Below, piece by piece: positions 12,714-20,183 of a stretch of DNA of 20,183 nucleotides. The DNA is from a virus. The stretch is taken from the IMG/VR virus record IMGVR_UViG_3300017917_002214, positions 1 to 20,183 of that record; one strand, written 5' to 3'. The notes beneath the pieces were generated by a model, which was not told the DNA's origin, searched no databases, and saw nothing but the letters and a program-made list of their open reading frames with translations. Numbering within the stretch: the first letter of the stretch is position 1; every line of letters begins with the position of its first letter. The position numbers were made by a program, and so were the translations under genes.

Positions 12714-14165
12714 ATGGCTCAAATTACAGGTGGACCTCATCGTGGACACGCCGCTGGTGATACTGATATTGAAAAACAAGCATCACAACTTGCATCTGAT
12801 GTAAAATATAAGGTCAGAAAAAGTATGAGTGGCTCAACGCATATGAATCCCGCACAAGTTGCTAGAGCATATCAGGCTCAATTGGATAAGTCTCCTGCAC
12901 CTGCGAATGTTAAAGCACTTGCAAAGAAAAAAATAATGGGGTCTTCATCACCTATTAGGAAAGAAGAATTTACTGATGGTAAAGATTTAGCAGTAGAAAG
13001 CGTTGCTAATGCGCTTTACGAAGTTTTTGTAGAGAAATCAGTACCAAAGATTGAAGAGCAAAGTGAATATCTAAAGGAATTATATTCTAAAGTTAATAAA
13101 AAAGGAGAAAGACTCTATCATATTATTGTAACTGATAAGAAGACTGGTAATACTTATACCCGTGATGCGACTCGTGAAAAGATTTCTGAACTTCGTGCAA
13201 ATCCAAATATTTCCTCAGTTGAAATGAGTGAGCGTCAGTTAGATTCTGAGGGAGAAAAATCTAAAGGAAAAAATACTGCAAGAGTAAAGGCAGGTAAAGG
13301 ATTAGATCCAGTAGGGCAAGAAGACTCTGATGTGAATAATGATGGTAAAGTAGATAAAACTGATAAGTATCTTCAGAACCGTAGAAATGTTCGTGGCGCA
13401 GCAATTGCAACTCGTAAAGAAGAGTTTATCCATGAGGCTGATAATGAAGATGTGAATACATCGAAAAAAAGAACTCAAATTAAACCTATGAAACCAGGTG
13501 AAAAAAATACAGTTATAATTTCGCCAACTCAAGGAAAAAAATTGGTTGCACACTATGAAATGGGGGGACCTTTCTTATCTGAAAAAGCAGTAAGTAAAGC
13601 ACAGCAGCGTTTTATGGGAATGGTTTATGCTGCTAAGAAAGGTGAAAAGGCAGCATCTCCCGAAGTTGCAAAGGCAGCTGCTGGAATGACTGGAAAGGAA
13701 GCAAAGAAATTTGCTAAAACAAAGCATAAAGGTCTACCTGGCCATGTCAAAGAAGAATCTGACTGTGGTATGGACGAAAAACCAAAACTCAAAAAAAGTG
13801 AAGGTGGTGAAGAAGACTCAAGATCAATTCCAACTAAAGTAAATTTGGTTAAGAATAAATTGAGATCCATGGGTCTTAAAATGTCTTATGAACTAGAGGG
13901 TGAAGTTATTGATGAGAGAAGAAAAGAAGATAAAGTAGCAGGAACTCCAAGAAAACCACGAAATCCTGCATTTGAGTTAGTTGCTAAATCCATGGGTACT
14001 AGTAGAATGGGTGTTCAACCCAGGGGGCAGAAGAAAGAACCAGGAAAAAAACCACCTGCTGCTGGTGAATATGGTTCTGGAGTAAAATCTCCGGCACAAA
14101 AAGTATCTATTCGTCGTGCTGCTGCTCAAAGAGCACAGGATATGATGCACTCAAGATTTGATTGA
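12714..14165 (+). CDS. Large lysine-rich modular protein with DUF3008 and EF-hand-like loop, 483 aa
   Basis: Multi-module, highly charged protein, probably virion or prohead associated. An N-terminal helical region (1-110) carries RKEEF at 82-86. Residues ~115-175 form a small domain (LYHIIVTDKKTGNTYTRDATREKI). A dockerin/EF-hand-like calcium loop is at 206-217 (DVNNDGKVDKTD). A second RKEEF at 234-238 runs into I-H-E|A (239-242), a candidate prohead-protease site. Residues ~290-345 match DUF3008 (AVSKAQQRFMGMVYAAKKGE, then SPEVAKAAAGM and KHKGLPGHV). The basic tail ends QRAQDMMHSRFD. DUF3008 has no known function. There is no membrane helix. The gene follows the capsid-targeted protein after 14 nt and may be co-expressed with it. 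The likely role, packaged DNA-binding or core protein, is inferred from composition and neighbours. Confidence 0.85.
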   Translation: MAQITGGPHRGHAAGDTDIEKQASQLASDVKYKVRKSMSGSTHMNPAQVARAYQAQLDKSPAPANVKALAKKKIMGSSSPIRKEEFTDGKDLAVESVANALYEVFVEKSVPKIEEQSEYLKELYSKVNKKGERLYHIIVTDKKTGNTYTRDATREKISELRANPNISSVEMSERQLDSEGEKSKGKNTARVKAGKGLDPVGQEDSDVNNDGKVDKTDKYLQNRRNVRGAAIATRKEEFIHEADNEDVNTSKKRTQIKPMKPGEKNTVIISPTQGKKLVAHYEMGGPFLSEKAVSKAQQRFMGMVYAAKKGEKAASPEVAKAAAGMTGKEAKKFAKTKHKGLPGHVKEESDCGMDEKPKLKKSEGGEEDSRSIPTKVNLVKNKLRSMGLKMSYELEGEVIDERRKEDKVAGTPRKPRNPAFELVAKSMGTSRMGVQPRGQKKEPGKKPPAAGEYGSGVKSPAQKVSIRRAAAQRAQDMMHSRFD

Positions 14166-14187
14166 TTGTTAAAAAAAGCTGAAGAGT

Positions 14188-14194
14188 CTAAATA
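14188..14194 (+). promoter_or_regulatory. Late promoter box CTAAATA upstream of the 56-codon ORF
   Basis: CTAAATA in an intergenic stretch, 31 nt upstream of the ATG at 14226, with a good GGAGG (14216-14220) between. Third exact copy of this heptamer in front of a gene in the window. Confidence 0.6.
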
Positions 14195-14225
14195 AGTTAG
14201 GATACTTCTATATACGGAGGACATC

Positions 14226-14396
14226 ATGGGAGCAATTGTAGAACTTGTAAAACCACTTCTTGTTCTGGCAGTAAACTCTTGCCATACTAAGAGACTTGTA
14301 TGTGATCTTCTTGACCGCTATGTTAAGACTACTGATAATGATATTGATAATGTTATTGCCGATACTGTAAGAACAGCACTTCTTAAAAATTGCTGA
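14226..14396 (+). CDS. Small late protein, 56 aa
   Basis: Starts MGAIVELVKPLLVLAVNSCHTKRLV and ends TALLKNC. The first third is hydrophobic (LVKPLLVLAV), but the length and the interrupting Lys and Pro make a true membrane span uncertain. The second half, DLLDRYVKTTDNDIDNVIADTV, is an acidic amphipathic helix. It has its own late box, a strong Shine-Dalgarno (GGAGG, 5 nt spacing) and a terminator 26 nt downstream, so it is a monocistronic late gene. I recall similar short proteins in other cyanophages but know no function. Confidence 0.8.
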   Translation: MGAIVELVKPLLVLAVNSCHTKRLVCDLLDRYVKTTDNDIDNVIADTVRTALLKNC

Positions 14397-14420
14397 TAAG
14401 TAGATATAAAATATCTCAAA

Positions 14421-14452
14421 AAGGAGACCTTTAAGTAGGGTCTCCTTTTTTT
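14421..14452 (+). terminator. Intrinsic terminator after the 56-codon gene
   Basis: A 7-bp stem GGAGACC/GGTCTCC (14423-14429 with 14439-14445), extended by two A-T pairs into the T tract, with a 9-nt loop or a 7-nt loop if the T-G wobble forms, and seven T at 14446-14452. It directly abuts the late box of the next gene. Confidence 0.9.
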
Positions 14453-14459
14453 ATAAATA
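14452..14459 (+). promoter_or_regulatory. Late promoter TATAAATA (exact T4 consensus)
   Basis: TATAAATA begins at the last T of the preceding terminator and ends 30 nt before the ATG at 14490. It is the exact T4 late consensus, in a terminator-promoter junction, upstream of a likely virion gene. Confidence 0.72.
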
Positions 14460-14489
14460 TTGATAGAAAAAGAATTAAGGGTAAGAAAC

Positions 14490-15257
14490 ATGTCACTTTG
14501 GGGCATTTCAACAAACGCTGAGACTGCTGCTAATAACTATGCTATTCCCAAGTTTTTGGGTAAATATTCTCCCGCCACTAGTCTTTTTGAAGCAACTGAT
14601 AGAAATAGAAGTCCTTACAACTGCTTTGCTGATAATCGTGGATGGATTCAAAGACATTATAAGTCTACACAACATTCTGGAATTTCCACTCGCTATTGGG
14701 ATTCTATTTTAGTTCCTATTGTTGGTTTAAATACTGCAGGTGCTGGAACCAGTACAGTTGGATTAGGAACTGCTACTCCAATTGCGGTTTTCTTTGAAGA
14801 TCCAAACTTTGCATCACCAATTAGCATTGGTGCTGGTGGAACTACTGGTATTTCTACAAATACTGTTGGTTATGTTCATGTCGTCTGGAATGAGGCAGTT
14901 TATTGCAGTGCTGGTGCAACAGTTCTGATTACTCCTTCTACTGGATCTAATATTGTTGCTTATGCAGCATCTGCAGGAGCTCCGATTCAACTTAATATTC
15001 CTGGAGTTGGTCAAACTGTAATCACCTTTAATGGGCAAATAACCAACAGAGTTGCTTTTGCGTTTACTGCACCTTCAACCGGTATTGGAGTAACTTTAAG
15101 AATTGCTACTGCAAATGGTGTTGTGGGAACAATTACCGACTTCTCTGGTGGTGCAGCAGTAGATAAAGTTATTAATGGTTTAGTTAAAAATATTGCTGGT
15201 GCTGGAACAACAATCGGTGTTGGTATTGGAACTACTGCATTATCGATTAAAGCATAA
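14490..15257 (+). CDS. Probable virion structural protein, 255 aa
   Basis: Starts MSLWGISTNAETAANNYAIPKFL. The 'MSLWG' opening is common among structural proteins of marine T4-like phages (from memory). The body is rich in Gly, Thr, Ser, Ala and Val, with many short 'GAGTST'/'GIGTT' segments suggesting an all-beta fold. The region from ~75 to the end has alternating strands and glycine turns. There are no catalytic motifs. A frame extension back to 14460 is rejected because it overlaps the late promoter; the ATG at 14490 has a weak AAGGG upstream. The exact position in the virion (decoration, neck or fibre-associated) cannot be told. The gene has an exact late promoter and is followed after 3 nt by another gene. 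Confidence 0.82.
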   Translation: MSLWGISTNAETAANNYAIPKFLGKYSPATSLFEATDRNRSPYNCFADNRGWIQRHYKSTQHSGISTRYWDSILVPIVGLNTAGAGTSTVGLGTATPIAVFFEDPNFASPISIGAGGTTGISTNTVGYVHVVWNEAVYCSAGATVLITPSTGSNIVAYAASAGAPIQLNIPGVGQTVITFNGQITNRVAFAFTAPSTGIGVTLRIATANGVVGTITDFSGGAAVDKVINGLVKNIAGAGTTIGVGIGTTALSIKA

Positions 15258-15260
15258 TAT

Positions 15261-15632
15261 ATGAGATTTGATGAGTTGAATGAAAATAACTATTTGTTAT
15301 TTGCTATAAAATTCTACGATAATCCCCACGCTCTTACTAGAGAAGACTTTGAGGATGATTTGAAGCGTATTAAGTATGTGAAGAGACTCCTTAAAAGGTA
15401 TAAAAATACTGGAGTCTTAAAAACACATTTAATCTTAAATCATTTGACAGTATTATTCAATGTTTTTAATGATGCGGCAGTTCCTCTTTTATTTTATAAT
15501 TTGGAAAAAGATCTTTGGCCTGCGATTAAAAGTTTTTTGGTATTTTTAAATAGAATTCCGGAGTTTCCTAAAACTCATATTCACGAAATACCTCAAGATC
15601 CTTCTTGCATAAAGCAATTAAATCTAGTCTAA
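15261..15632 (+). CDS. Conserved hypothetical phage protein, 123 aa
   Basis: Starts MRFDELNENNYLLFAIKFYDNP. It is helix-rich, with an aromatic and basic middle (RIKYVKRLLKRYKNTGVLKTHLILNHL) and a hydrophobic segment (TVLFNVFNDAAVPLLFYNLEKDLW) that is probably a buried helix rather than a membrane span. I recall this protein type as widespread in T4-like cyanophages, next to structural genes, without known function. Only 3 nt separate it from the virion-like gene, and its stop overlaps the next ATG (TAATG), so it belongs to the same late operon. Confidence 0.82.
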   Translation: MRFDELNENNYLLFAIKFYDNPHALTREDFEDDLKRIKYVKRLLKRYKNTGVLKTHLILNHLTVLFNVFNDAAVPLLFYNLEKDLWPAIKSFLVFLNRIPEFPKTHIHEIPQDPSCIKQLNLV

Positions 15633-15838
15633 TGAATATAGATAAAATCATTTCAATTATTCACAATCTTAAAGAAGAAGGTGAGATTGCAAACGTGGTT
15701 GGTGATGGTGAAAAATCTCTTGGATATAATATTAACACGGGCACTCCTCCAGTATTTCCTTCAAAGAAAAAAAAGAACTATGCAAAAGGCGGAAAAGGAT
15801 CGCGTAAATGGTGGTTACAGTATTTGAAGGGTAAATAA
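15632..15838 (+). CDS. Small basic protein, 68 aa
   Basis: The ATG at 15632 overlaps the preceding stop by 1 nt; an upstream ATG at 15605 in the same frame would overlap the previous gene more and is less likely. The N-terminal half is a helix (MNIDKIISIIHNLKEEGEIANVVGDG). The C-terminal half is basic with a KKKK run and a GGKGSRKWWLQYLKGK end. Short proteins with a similar 'GKGSRKxW' ending are known to me from cyanophage late regions. Nucleic-acid or scaffold binding is possible; no function is assigned. Confidence 0.75.
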   Translation: MNIDKIISIIHNLKEEGEIANVVGDGEKSLGYNINTGTPPVFPSKKKKNYAKGGKGSRKWWLQYLKGK

Positions 15839-15841
15839 ATA
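15835..15841 (+). promoter_or_regulatory. Possible late box ATAAATA
   Basis: ATAAATA overlaps the stop of the 68-aa gene and lies 40 nt before the ATG at 15882. It is one base short of the full T4 late consensus (A instead of TA at the start). A similar ATAAATA at 3401-3407 precedes a terminator and is probably chance, so this is weak. Confidence 0.35.
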
Positions 15842-15881
15842 GTAGTGGATTTGTTATGGGCAAATCTTACCGGTACGAAAC

Positions 15882-16301
15882 ATGTTTAACCAAAATACCA
15901 CACCATCACCAGACACCAAGATCGCAGTTTTAGAAGAGCGTCTTTCATCATACGAACTTTTGCTAAAAAAGATTGATGAAGCAATTCAAATTATGGGCAA
16001 GACCAGTCAAAACATCAGTAAGATGCTGGCAGTCCATGATGAAAAAATCGAACAGTCTGTTAAAACGGATGAAATGATTTCTAAAATGATCGGTGAATTA
16101 AAGGACGAAAATAGAGATCAACATAAGGGCGTAACGGATAGAATTAAAGCGTTGGAAATGAAAGTTGAAGATATTGCAAAGTTCCGTTGGATTTTTGTTG
16201 GAATTGCTGTTGTAGTTTCTTTTGCAATTTCACAATCTCATTTGGTTGTAGATATATTGACTCCAGACCCACAACCTGCTAGAATAGAGAGCACGAAGTA
16301 G
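15882..16301 (+). CDS. Coiled-coil protein with C-terminal membrane helix (XhlA-like layout), 139 aa
   Basis: Residues ~10-100 are heptad-rich and charged (KIAVLEERLSSYELLLKKIDEAI, then RIKALEMKVEDIAKF), predicting a coiled coil. One hydrophobic span follows at ~102-119 (WIFVGIAVVVSFAISQS), then a short polar tail (DILTPDPQPARIESTK). A coiled coil, 'KFRW', then a single transmembrane helix is the layout of the XhlA-type haemolysin/holin-associated proteins of phages. A lysis or membrane-associated role is therefore possible but unproven. There is no signal peptide. The ATG at 15882 has no clear Shine-Dalgarno; a competing ATG at 15856 opens a different short frame that looks non-coding. It lies just before the primase gene. 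Confidence 0.8.
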   Translation: MFNQNTTPSPDTKIAVLEERLSSYELLLKKIDEAIQIMGKTSQNISKMLAVHDEKIEQSVKTDEMISKMIGELKDENRDQHKGVTDRIKALEMKVEDIAKFRWIFVGIAVVVSFAISQSHLVVDILTPDPQPARIESTK

Positions 16302-16314
16302 TAACCTCTTTATA

Positions 16315-17286
16315 ATGGATTTGATTGACTCCAAGTATATTGGACTAGTTTCGTCGCGCTTACAGAAATTTAAAAGAGTTAAAGCAGATCTCTACAATTT
16401 CCGGTGCCCTCTGTGTGGCGACTCTCAAAAGAATAAAAACAAGACAAGGGGATACATTTACACAGTAAAAAATAATACAAACTTCAAGTGCCACAACTGC
16501 GGAGCAAGTTTATCCTTTAATAATTTTCTTAAAGATCTGGATCCACATCTTCATAAGCAATATGCTATGGAGAAGTTTAAACAGGGGCATACAGGAAAAA
16601 ACTTTGTGGTTGAAGAACCAAAGTTTGATTTTGTTAAACCAGTCTTTAAAAAGAAACTTGATTTGCCTAAAGCATCAGAAATTCCAATTGCTAAACAATA
16701 TCTAGAAAAGCGAAAAGTAGATCCGGAAAAGTTTTATTTTGCTGACAAATTTAAAGAGTGGGTAAACACACAAAAGCAAACTTTTAACACTATCACTAGG
16801 GATGAGAGTCGTATTATTATACCAATGTATGATAAGGACTTTAATTTGATAGGATTTCAGGGAAGAGCACTTGGACCTTCTCCAAATAAATACATCACCG
16901 TGATGCTTCATGATGATGTTCCAAAAATTTACGGACTTGAAAAAGTGAATTCTTCAAAATCTATTTACATCGTTGAAGGACCCTTCGACTCTACATTTAT
17001 TGAAAATGCTGTTGCGATGTGTGGGTCTGATATTGATATTAGGTCTTTTGGTTGGCGCGATTATGTTTACGTATTTGATAATGAGCCACGTAATAAAGAA
17101 ATCGTCAATCGAATATCAAAGACTATTGATAGAGGAGACAAAATAGTAATTTGGCCCAGCAACATAAAAGAAAAAGATATTAATGATCTTGTACTTGCTG
17201 GACATGACGTTATGAATGTGTTAAAATCAAATACATACGCAGGTTTAGAAGCAAAAATCAAATTCAACAATTGGAAAAAGGTATGA
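16315..17286 (+). CDS. 61: DNA primase gp61
   Basis: Makes RNA primers for lagging-strand synthesis in complex with gp41, 323 aa (T4 gp61 has 342). An N-terminal zinc-binding domain has C31-x-x-C34 (FRCPLCGDS) and C59-x-x-C62 (FKCHNCGAS). The Toprim catalytic domain shows E221 in YIVEGPFDS and D255 in YVYVFDNEPRN, with a later acidic ending KEKDINDLVLAG, as in DnaG-type primases. No Shine-Dalgarno is obvious. The stop overlaps the nrdA ATG (ATGA). Confidence 0.97.
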   Translation: MDLIDSKYIGLVSSRLQKFKRVKADLYNFRCPLCGDSQKNKNKTRGYIYTVKNNTNFKCHNCGASLSFNNFLKDLDPHLHKQYAMEKFKQGHTGKNFVVEEPKFDFVKPVFKKKLDLPKASEIPIAKQYLEKRKVDPEKFYFADKFKEWVNTQKQTFNTITRDESRIIIPMYDKDFNLIGFQGRALGPSPNKYITVMLHDDVPKIYGLEKVNSSKSIYIVEGPFDSTFIENAVAMCGSDIDIRSFGWRDYVYVFDNEPRNKEIVNRISKTIDRGDKIVIWPSNIKEKDINDLVLAGHDVMNVLKSNTYAGLEAKIKFNNWKKV

Positions 17287-19580
17287 GTAACGGAACAAAT
17301 GTTGTCAAAAGAAGTGGTGATACTGAATCTCTTAATTTAAACAAACTTCATGTAATGGTCGAAGAAGCTTGTAAAGATCTTGCCGGAGTTTCTGCTTCGC
17401 AAGTTGAAATGCAATCTGGAATCCAATTTTATAATGGGATCACTACTGCGGAGATTCAGGAGATTCTTATTCGTTCTGCTTCTGATTTGATTGATCTTGA
17501 GCATCCTAATTATCAATTTGTTGCTGCTCGTCTTCTTTTGTTTGCCATTCGCAAACAAATTTTCGGAAGAATGTATGACAATTCAACAGTATTGGAACAT
17601 ACAAAAAAGTGTGTTGAGAAGGGAGTTTACGATGCTGAAATTTTAAATCTTTATTCTGAAGAAGAATTTGAAAAACTTGAAAGTTTTATGGATCATGGTC
17701 GTGACTACTTGTTCACTTATGCTGGACTTAGACAAGTAGTGGACAAGTATCTTGTACAAGATAGGAGTACAGGTGAACTTTATGAAACACCACAGTTCAT
17801 GTATCTTTTGATTGCGGCGACTATCTTTTCAAAGTATCCTAAAGATACACGTTTAGATTACGTTAGGAGATACTATGATGCAATCTCAAAGCACAAAATC
17901 AACATTCCCACGCCAATCATGGCAGGTGTTAGAACCCCACTTCGCCAATATGCAAGTTGCGTTCTTGTTGATGTTGATGACACCATGCGTAGCATCGAGT
18001 CTAGTGACGCTGCAATTTTTAGGTATGTTGCTCAAAGAGCAGGAATTGGTATCAACGCAGGTCGCATCAGGGGCATCAACGCTAAAATCAGAGGCGGAGA
18101 AGTTATGCATACGGGCGTTGTCCCATTCCTCAAAAAATTTGAGGCAACTGTCCGAAGTTGTACACAAAACGGGATTCGTGGTGGAAGTGCTACTGTCCAC
18201 TTTCCAATCTGGCACCAAGAAATAGAAGATATTCTAGTACTAAAAAATAATAAAGGAACCGAAGATAATCGTGTTCGTAAACTAGACTACTCTATTCAAA
18301 TCTCTAAACTCTTCTATGAACGATTTATCCATAACGAAGAAATCACGCTCTTCTCTCCACATCTTGTTCCTGGTTTGTATGATGCTTTTGGCACTGATGG
18401 ATTTGACGAGTTATATCTTCGTTATGAACGAGATGAGTCTATTCCAAGAAAAACTATCGGCGCTCAAGAACTCTTTCTGGACCTCCTGAAAGAACGTGCC
18501 GAAACTGGTCGTATCTACATCATGAATATCGACCATTGCAATTCCCACTCATCCTTTATGGATAAAGTTGAGATGAGTAATCTTTGTCAGGAAATTACTC
18601 TGCCAACTAAACCCATTCAACATATTGATGATCCTGAAGGTGAGATTGCTCTGTGTATTCTTTCTGCTATTAATGTTGGCAAGATCAGAGATCTTGAAGA
18701 TCTTGAAGTTCTCTGTGACCTTACCGTTAGGAGTCTTGACGAACTTATCGATTTTCAGGGATATCCCGTCAAAGCAGCGGAAATCGCCACCAAGGCACGT
18801 CGTTCTCTTGGGGTGGGTTACATTGGTCTAGCACATTATCTCGCCAAGCACGGGGAACATTACGACGATCCTGGCGCTTGGAAACTGGTTCACGATCTGA
18901 CTGAAGCATTCCAGTATTATCTGATTCAGGCAACTGTGAGACTTGCTAGAGAAAAAGGACCTTGTGAATATTCTCATCGAACAAAATATGCCCAAGGAAT
19001 TCTTCCTATAGATACCTATAAGAAAGATGTAGATGAGATTGTACCTAACGAACTTAAGTATGATTGGGAGACATTACGGCAGCGTGTCAAAAAGTATGGA
19101 GTACGGAACTCAACATTGTCCGCACAGATGCCATCGGAGAGCAGTTCCGTTGTGTCAAATGCCACAAATGGTATCGAACCACCTAGAGGATACTTGTCCG
19201 TTAAAAAGTCGAAGAAGGGTCCACTTAAGCAAATTGTTCCACAGTACCAAACACTTAAAAACAATTATACTCTTCTGTGGGATATGCCTAGCAATCGTGG
19301 TTATATTCATATTGTTGCAGTTATGCAAAAATTCTTTGATCAAGCGATTTCTGGAAACTGGTCATATAATCCAGAAAATTATGCCGATAATGAAGTTCCT
19401 ACTTCAGTAATGGCACAAGATCTTTTGACTACATATAAGTATGGTTGGAAAACCAGTTATTATCAAAACACATATGATGCAAAGACTGACGAAGTGGAAG
19501 ATTCCAAACCATCTCTCACTGATTTAGTCAATGATATTTTAAGCACGGAGGAAGAAGATTGTGAGTCTTGTAAGATTTAA
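17283..19580 (+). CDS. nrdA: Ribonucleotide reductase class Ia large subunit NrdA
   Basis: Reduces ribonucleoside diphosphates to deoxy forms, supplying dNTPs for phage replication; 765 aa (T4 NrdA has 754). The N-terminal ATP-cone (residues ~4-95) begins NVVKRSGDTESLNLNKL. Catalytic residues match E. coli numbering: C226 (ASCVLVD), N433, C435 and E437 (SNLCQEITLPT), and C458 (ALCILSA), with the 23-residue spacing between the two active-site cysteines kept. Y726 and Y727 (YYQNT) continue the radical-transfer chain. The redox-active C-terminal cysteines are in CESCKI. All key residues are intact. The ATG at 17283 overlaps the primase stop; a TTG four codons upstream is less likely. Confidence 0.98.
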   Translation: MSNGTNVVKRSGDTESLNLNKLHVMVEEACKDLAGVSASQVEMQSGIQFYNGITTAEIQEILIRSASDLIDLEHPNYQFVAARLLLFAIRKQIFGRMYDNSTVLEHTKKCVEKGVYDAEILNLYSEEEFEKLESFMDHGRDYLFTYAGLRQVVDKYLVQDRSTGELYETPQFMYLLIAATIFSKYPKDTRLDYVRRYYDAISKHKINIPTPIMAGVRTPLRQYASCVLVDVDDTMRSIESSDAAIFRYVAQRAGIGINAGRIRGINAKIRGGEVMHTGVVPFLKKFEATVRSCTQNGIRGGSATVHFPIWHQEIEDILVLKNNKGTEDNRVRKLDYSIQISKLFYERFIHNEEITLFSPHLVPGLYDAFGTDGFDELYLRYERDESIPRKTIGAQELFLDLLKERAETGRIYIMNIDHCNSHSSFMDKVEMSNLCQEITLPTKPIQHIDDPEGEIALCILSAINVGKIRDLEDLEVLCDLTVRSLDELIDFQGYPVKAAEIATKARRSLGVGYIGLAHYLAKHGEHYDDPGAWKLVHDLTEAFQYYLIQATVRLAREKGPCEYSHRTKYAQGILPIDTYKKDVDEIVPNELKYDWETLRQRVKKYGVRNSTLSAQMPSESSSVVSNATNGIEPPRGYLSVKKSKKGPLKQIVPQYQTLKNNYTLLWDMPSNRGYIHIVAVMQKFFDQAISGNWSYNPENYADNEVPTSVMAQDLLTTYKYGWKTSYYQNTYDAKTDEVEDSKPSLTDLVNDILSTEEEDCESCKI

Positions 19581-19602
19581 AACTAAACTAGAGGAGAAAC
19601 CA

Positions 19603-20183
19603 ATGGTCGAATCTATGACCGTTTTTAACTCTGAGGAAGTGGACACTAAAAAGCAACCAATGTTTTTTGGAAAACCTTTGGGAATACAAAGATACGATTC
19701 TTACAAGTATCCAATTTTTGATAAACTCACAACTCAACAACTAGGATATTTTTGGAGACCCGAAGAGGTTTCTTTACAAAAAGATAGGGCAGACTATCAA
19801 ACGCTTCGCCCAGAGCAGAAGCATATTTTTACCAGTAACTTGAAGTACCAGGTTATGCTGGATTCCGTTCAAGGTCGTGGTCCTGGTATGGCATTTGCCC
19901 CATACTGCTCTCTTCCCGAACTGGAAGCGTGTATGAAGGTCTGGGAGTTTATGGAGATGATCCATTCTCGTTCATACACTTATATCATCAAGAACGTTTA
20001 TTCAGACCCATCTGAAGTTTTTGATACTATTTTAAAAGATGACCGTATTTTAGAACGTGCTACGAGTGTCACTCAGGCATATAATGATTTTATCAATAGT
20101 GCTCATCACTATGACAATTCGAATGAATGGGTTCACGCTTTAGAACAAGTACCATACGCACAAGAGGCAAGGTATGAACTCAA
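19603..20183 (+). CDS. nrdB: Ribonucleotide reductase small subunit NrdB (3' partial)
   Basis: Carries the diiron-tyrosyl radical cofactor used by NrdA. About 193 residues are visible before the window ends, roughly half of the usual ~375-390. The start has a good GAGGAG (19591-19596) 6 nt before the ATG. Early residues PMFFGKPLGIQRYD and YFWRPEEVSL match E. coli NrdB. Iron ligands are visible: D87 (MLDSVQGR), E118 and H121 (FMEMIHSRSYT), each offset by three from E. coli D84, E115 and H118. A second in-frame ATG four codons in is also possible. It follows nrdA after 22 nt, the usual order. Confidence 0.97.
   Translation, partial: MVESMTVFNSEEVDTKKQPMFFGKPLGIQRYDSYKYPIFDKLTTQQLGYFWRPEEVSLQKDRADYQTLRPEQKHIFTSNLKYQVMLDSVQGRGPGMAFAPYCSLPELEACMKVWEFMEMIHSRSYTYIIKNVYSDPSEVFDTILKDDRILERATSVTQAYNDFINSAHHYDNSNEWVHALEQVPYAQEARYEL

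Noticed and set aside
15856-15930. Short ORF from the ATG at 15856 in another frame
   Set aside because: About 24 codons, mostly overlapping the coiled-coil gene, with no family similarity or ribosome-binding site.
17886-18218. 110-codon open frame on the minus strand within nrdA
   Set aside because: Antisense shadow of a clearly conserved gene; no family similarity or expression signals.
1-20183. CRISPR arrays, insertion sequences, integrase, or photosynthesis genes
   Set aside because: No repeat-spacer pattern, transposase, integrase, psbA/psbD or similar gene was seen on either strand.

Overview
The window is a piece of the genome of a T4-like myovirus, most likely a marine cyanophage (Synechococcus or Prochlorococcus host). 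The evidence is a near-complete T4-type replication core on one strand in T4-like order: clamp loader large subunit gp44, clamp loader small subunit gp62, RegA, DNA polymerase gp43, UvsX, helicase gp41, primase gp61, NrdA and NrdB. It is mixed with genes typical of marine T4-likes: a small heat-shock protein (Hsp20), MazG, a 2-oxoglutarate/Fe(II) oxygenase, DUF3008 and 'GDGHGGWYD' modules, and CTAAATA-type late promoter boxes. No photosynthesis gene is present in this window, so the cyanobacterial host is an inference. The DNA is AT-rich and every supported gene is on the + strand. The first gene (gp44) and the last (nrdB) are cut by the window edges.

Layout. (1) 2-2659: gp44, a small conserved ORF, a Dam-like adenine methyltransferase, gp62 and regA. 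These are tightly overlapped and closed by an intrinsic terminator. (2) 2767-3404: hsp20, then a 59-codon late ORF behind a CTAAATA box. (3) 3437-3488: a strong terminator whose 3' arm carries the -35 of a consensus sigma70 promoter (TTGACA, 17 bp, TATAAT). This promoter starts the next early operon. (4) 3511-10081: two small related proteins (possibly Sm-like), gp43, uvsX, a 2OG oxygenase, gp41, mazG and a 57-codon ORF, nearly all joined by 1-4 nt stop/start overlaps. (5) 10099-10256: tRNA-Thr(UGU) and tRNA-Leu(UAG). (6) 10257-16301: an accessory island with its own late promoter boxes. It holds a possible PD-(D/E)XK nuclease, a protein fusing a T4-style capsid-targeting sequence to a nucleotidyltransferase domain, a large lysine-rich modular protein, a likely virion protein, several small proteins and a coiled-coil protein with a C-terminal membrane helix. 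(7) 16315-20183: primase gp61, nrdA and the start of nrdB.

How it works together. The clamp loader, polymerase, recombinase, helicase and primase form the replisome. RegA represses translation of early messages. Ribonucleotide reductase and MazG act on the nucleotide pool. Dam could mark phage DNA. The genes behind late boxes probably supply virion or internal head proteins. The most interesting candidate is the 438-residue protein at 11383. Its N-terminus matches the capsid-targeting peptide of the T4 internal proteins and it carries a cytidylyltransferase-like domain, suggesting an enzyme packaged in the head and delivered to the host.
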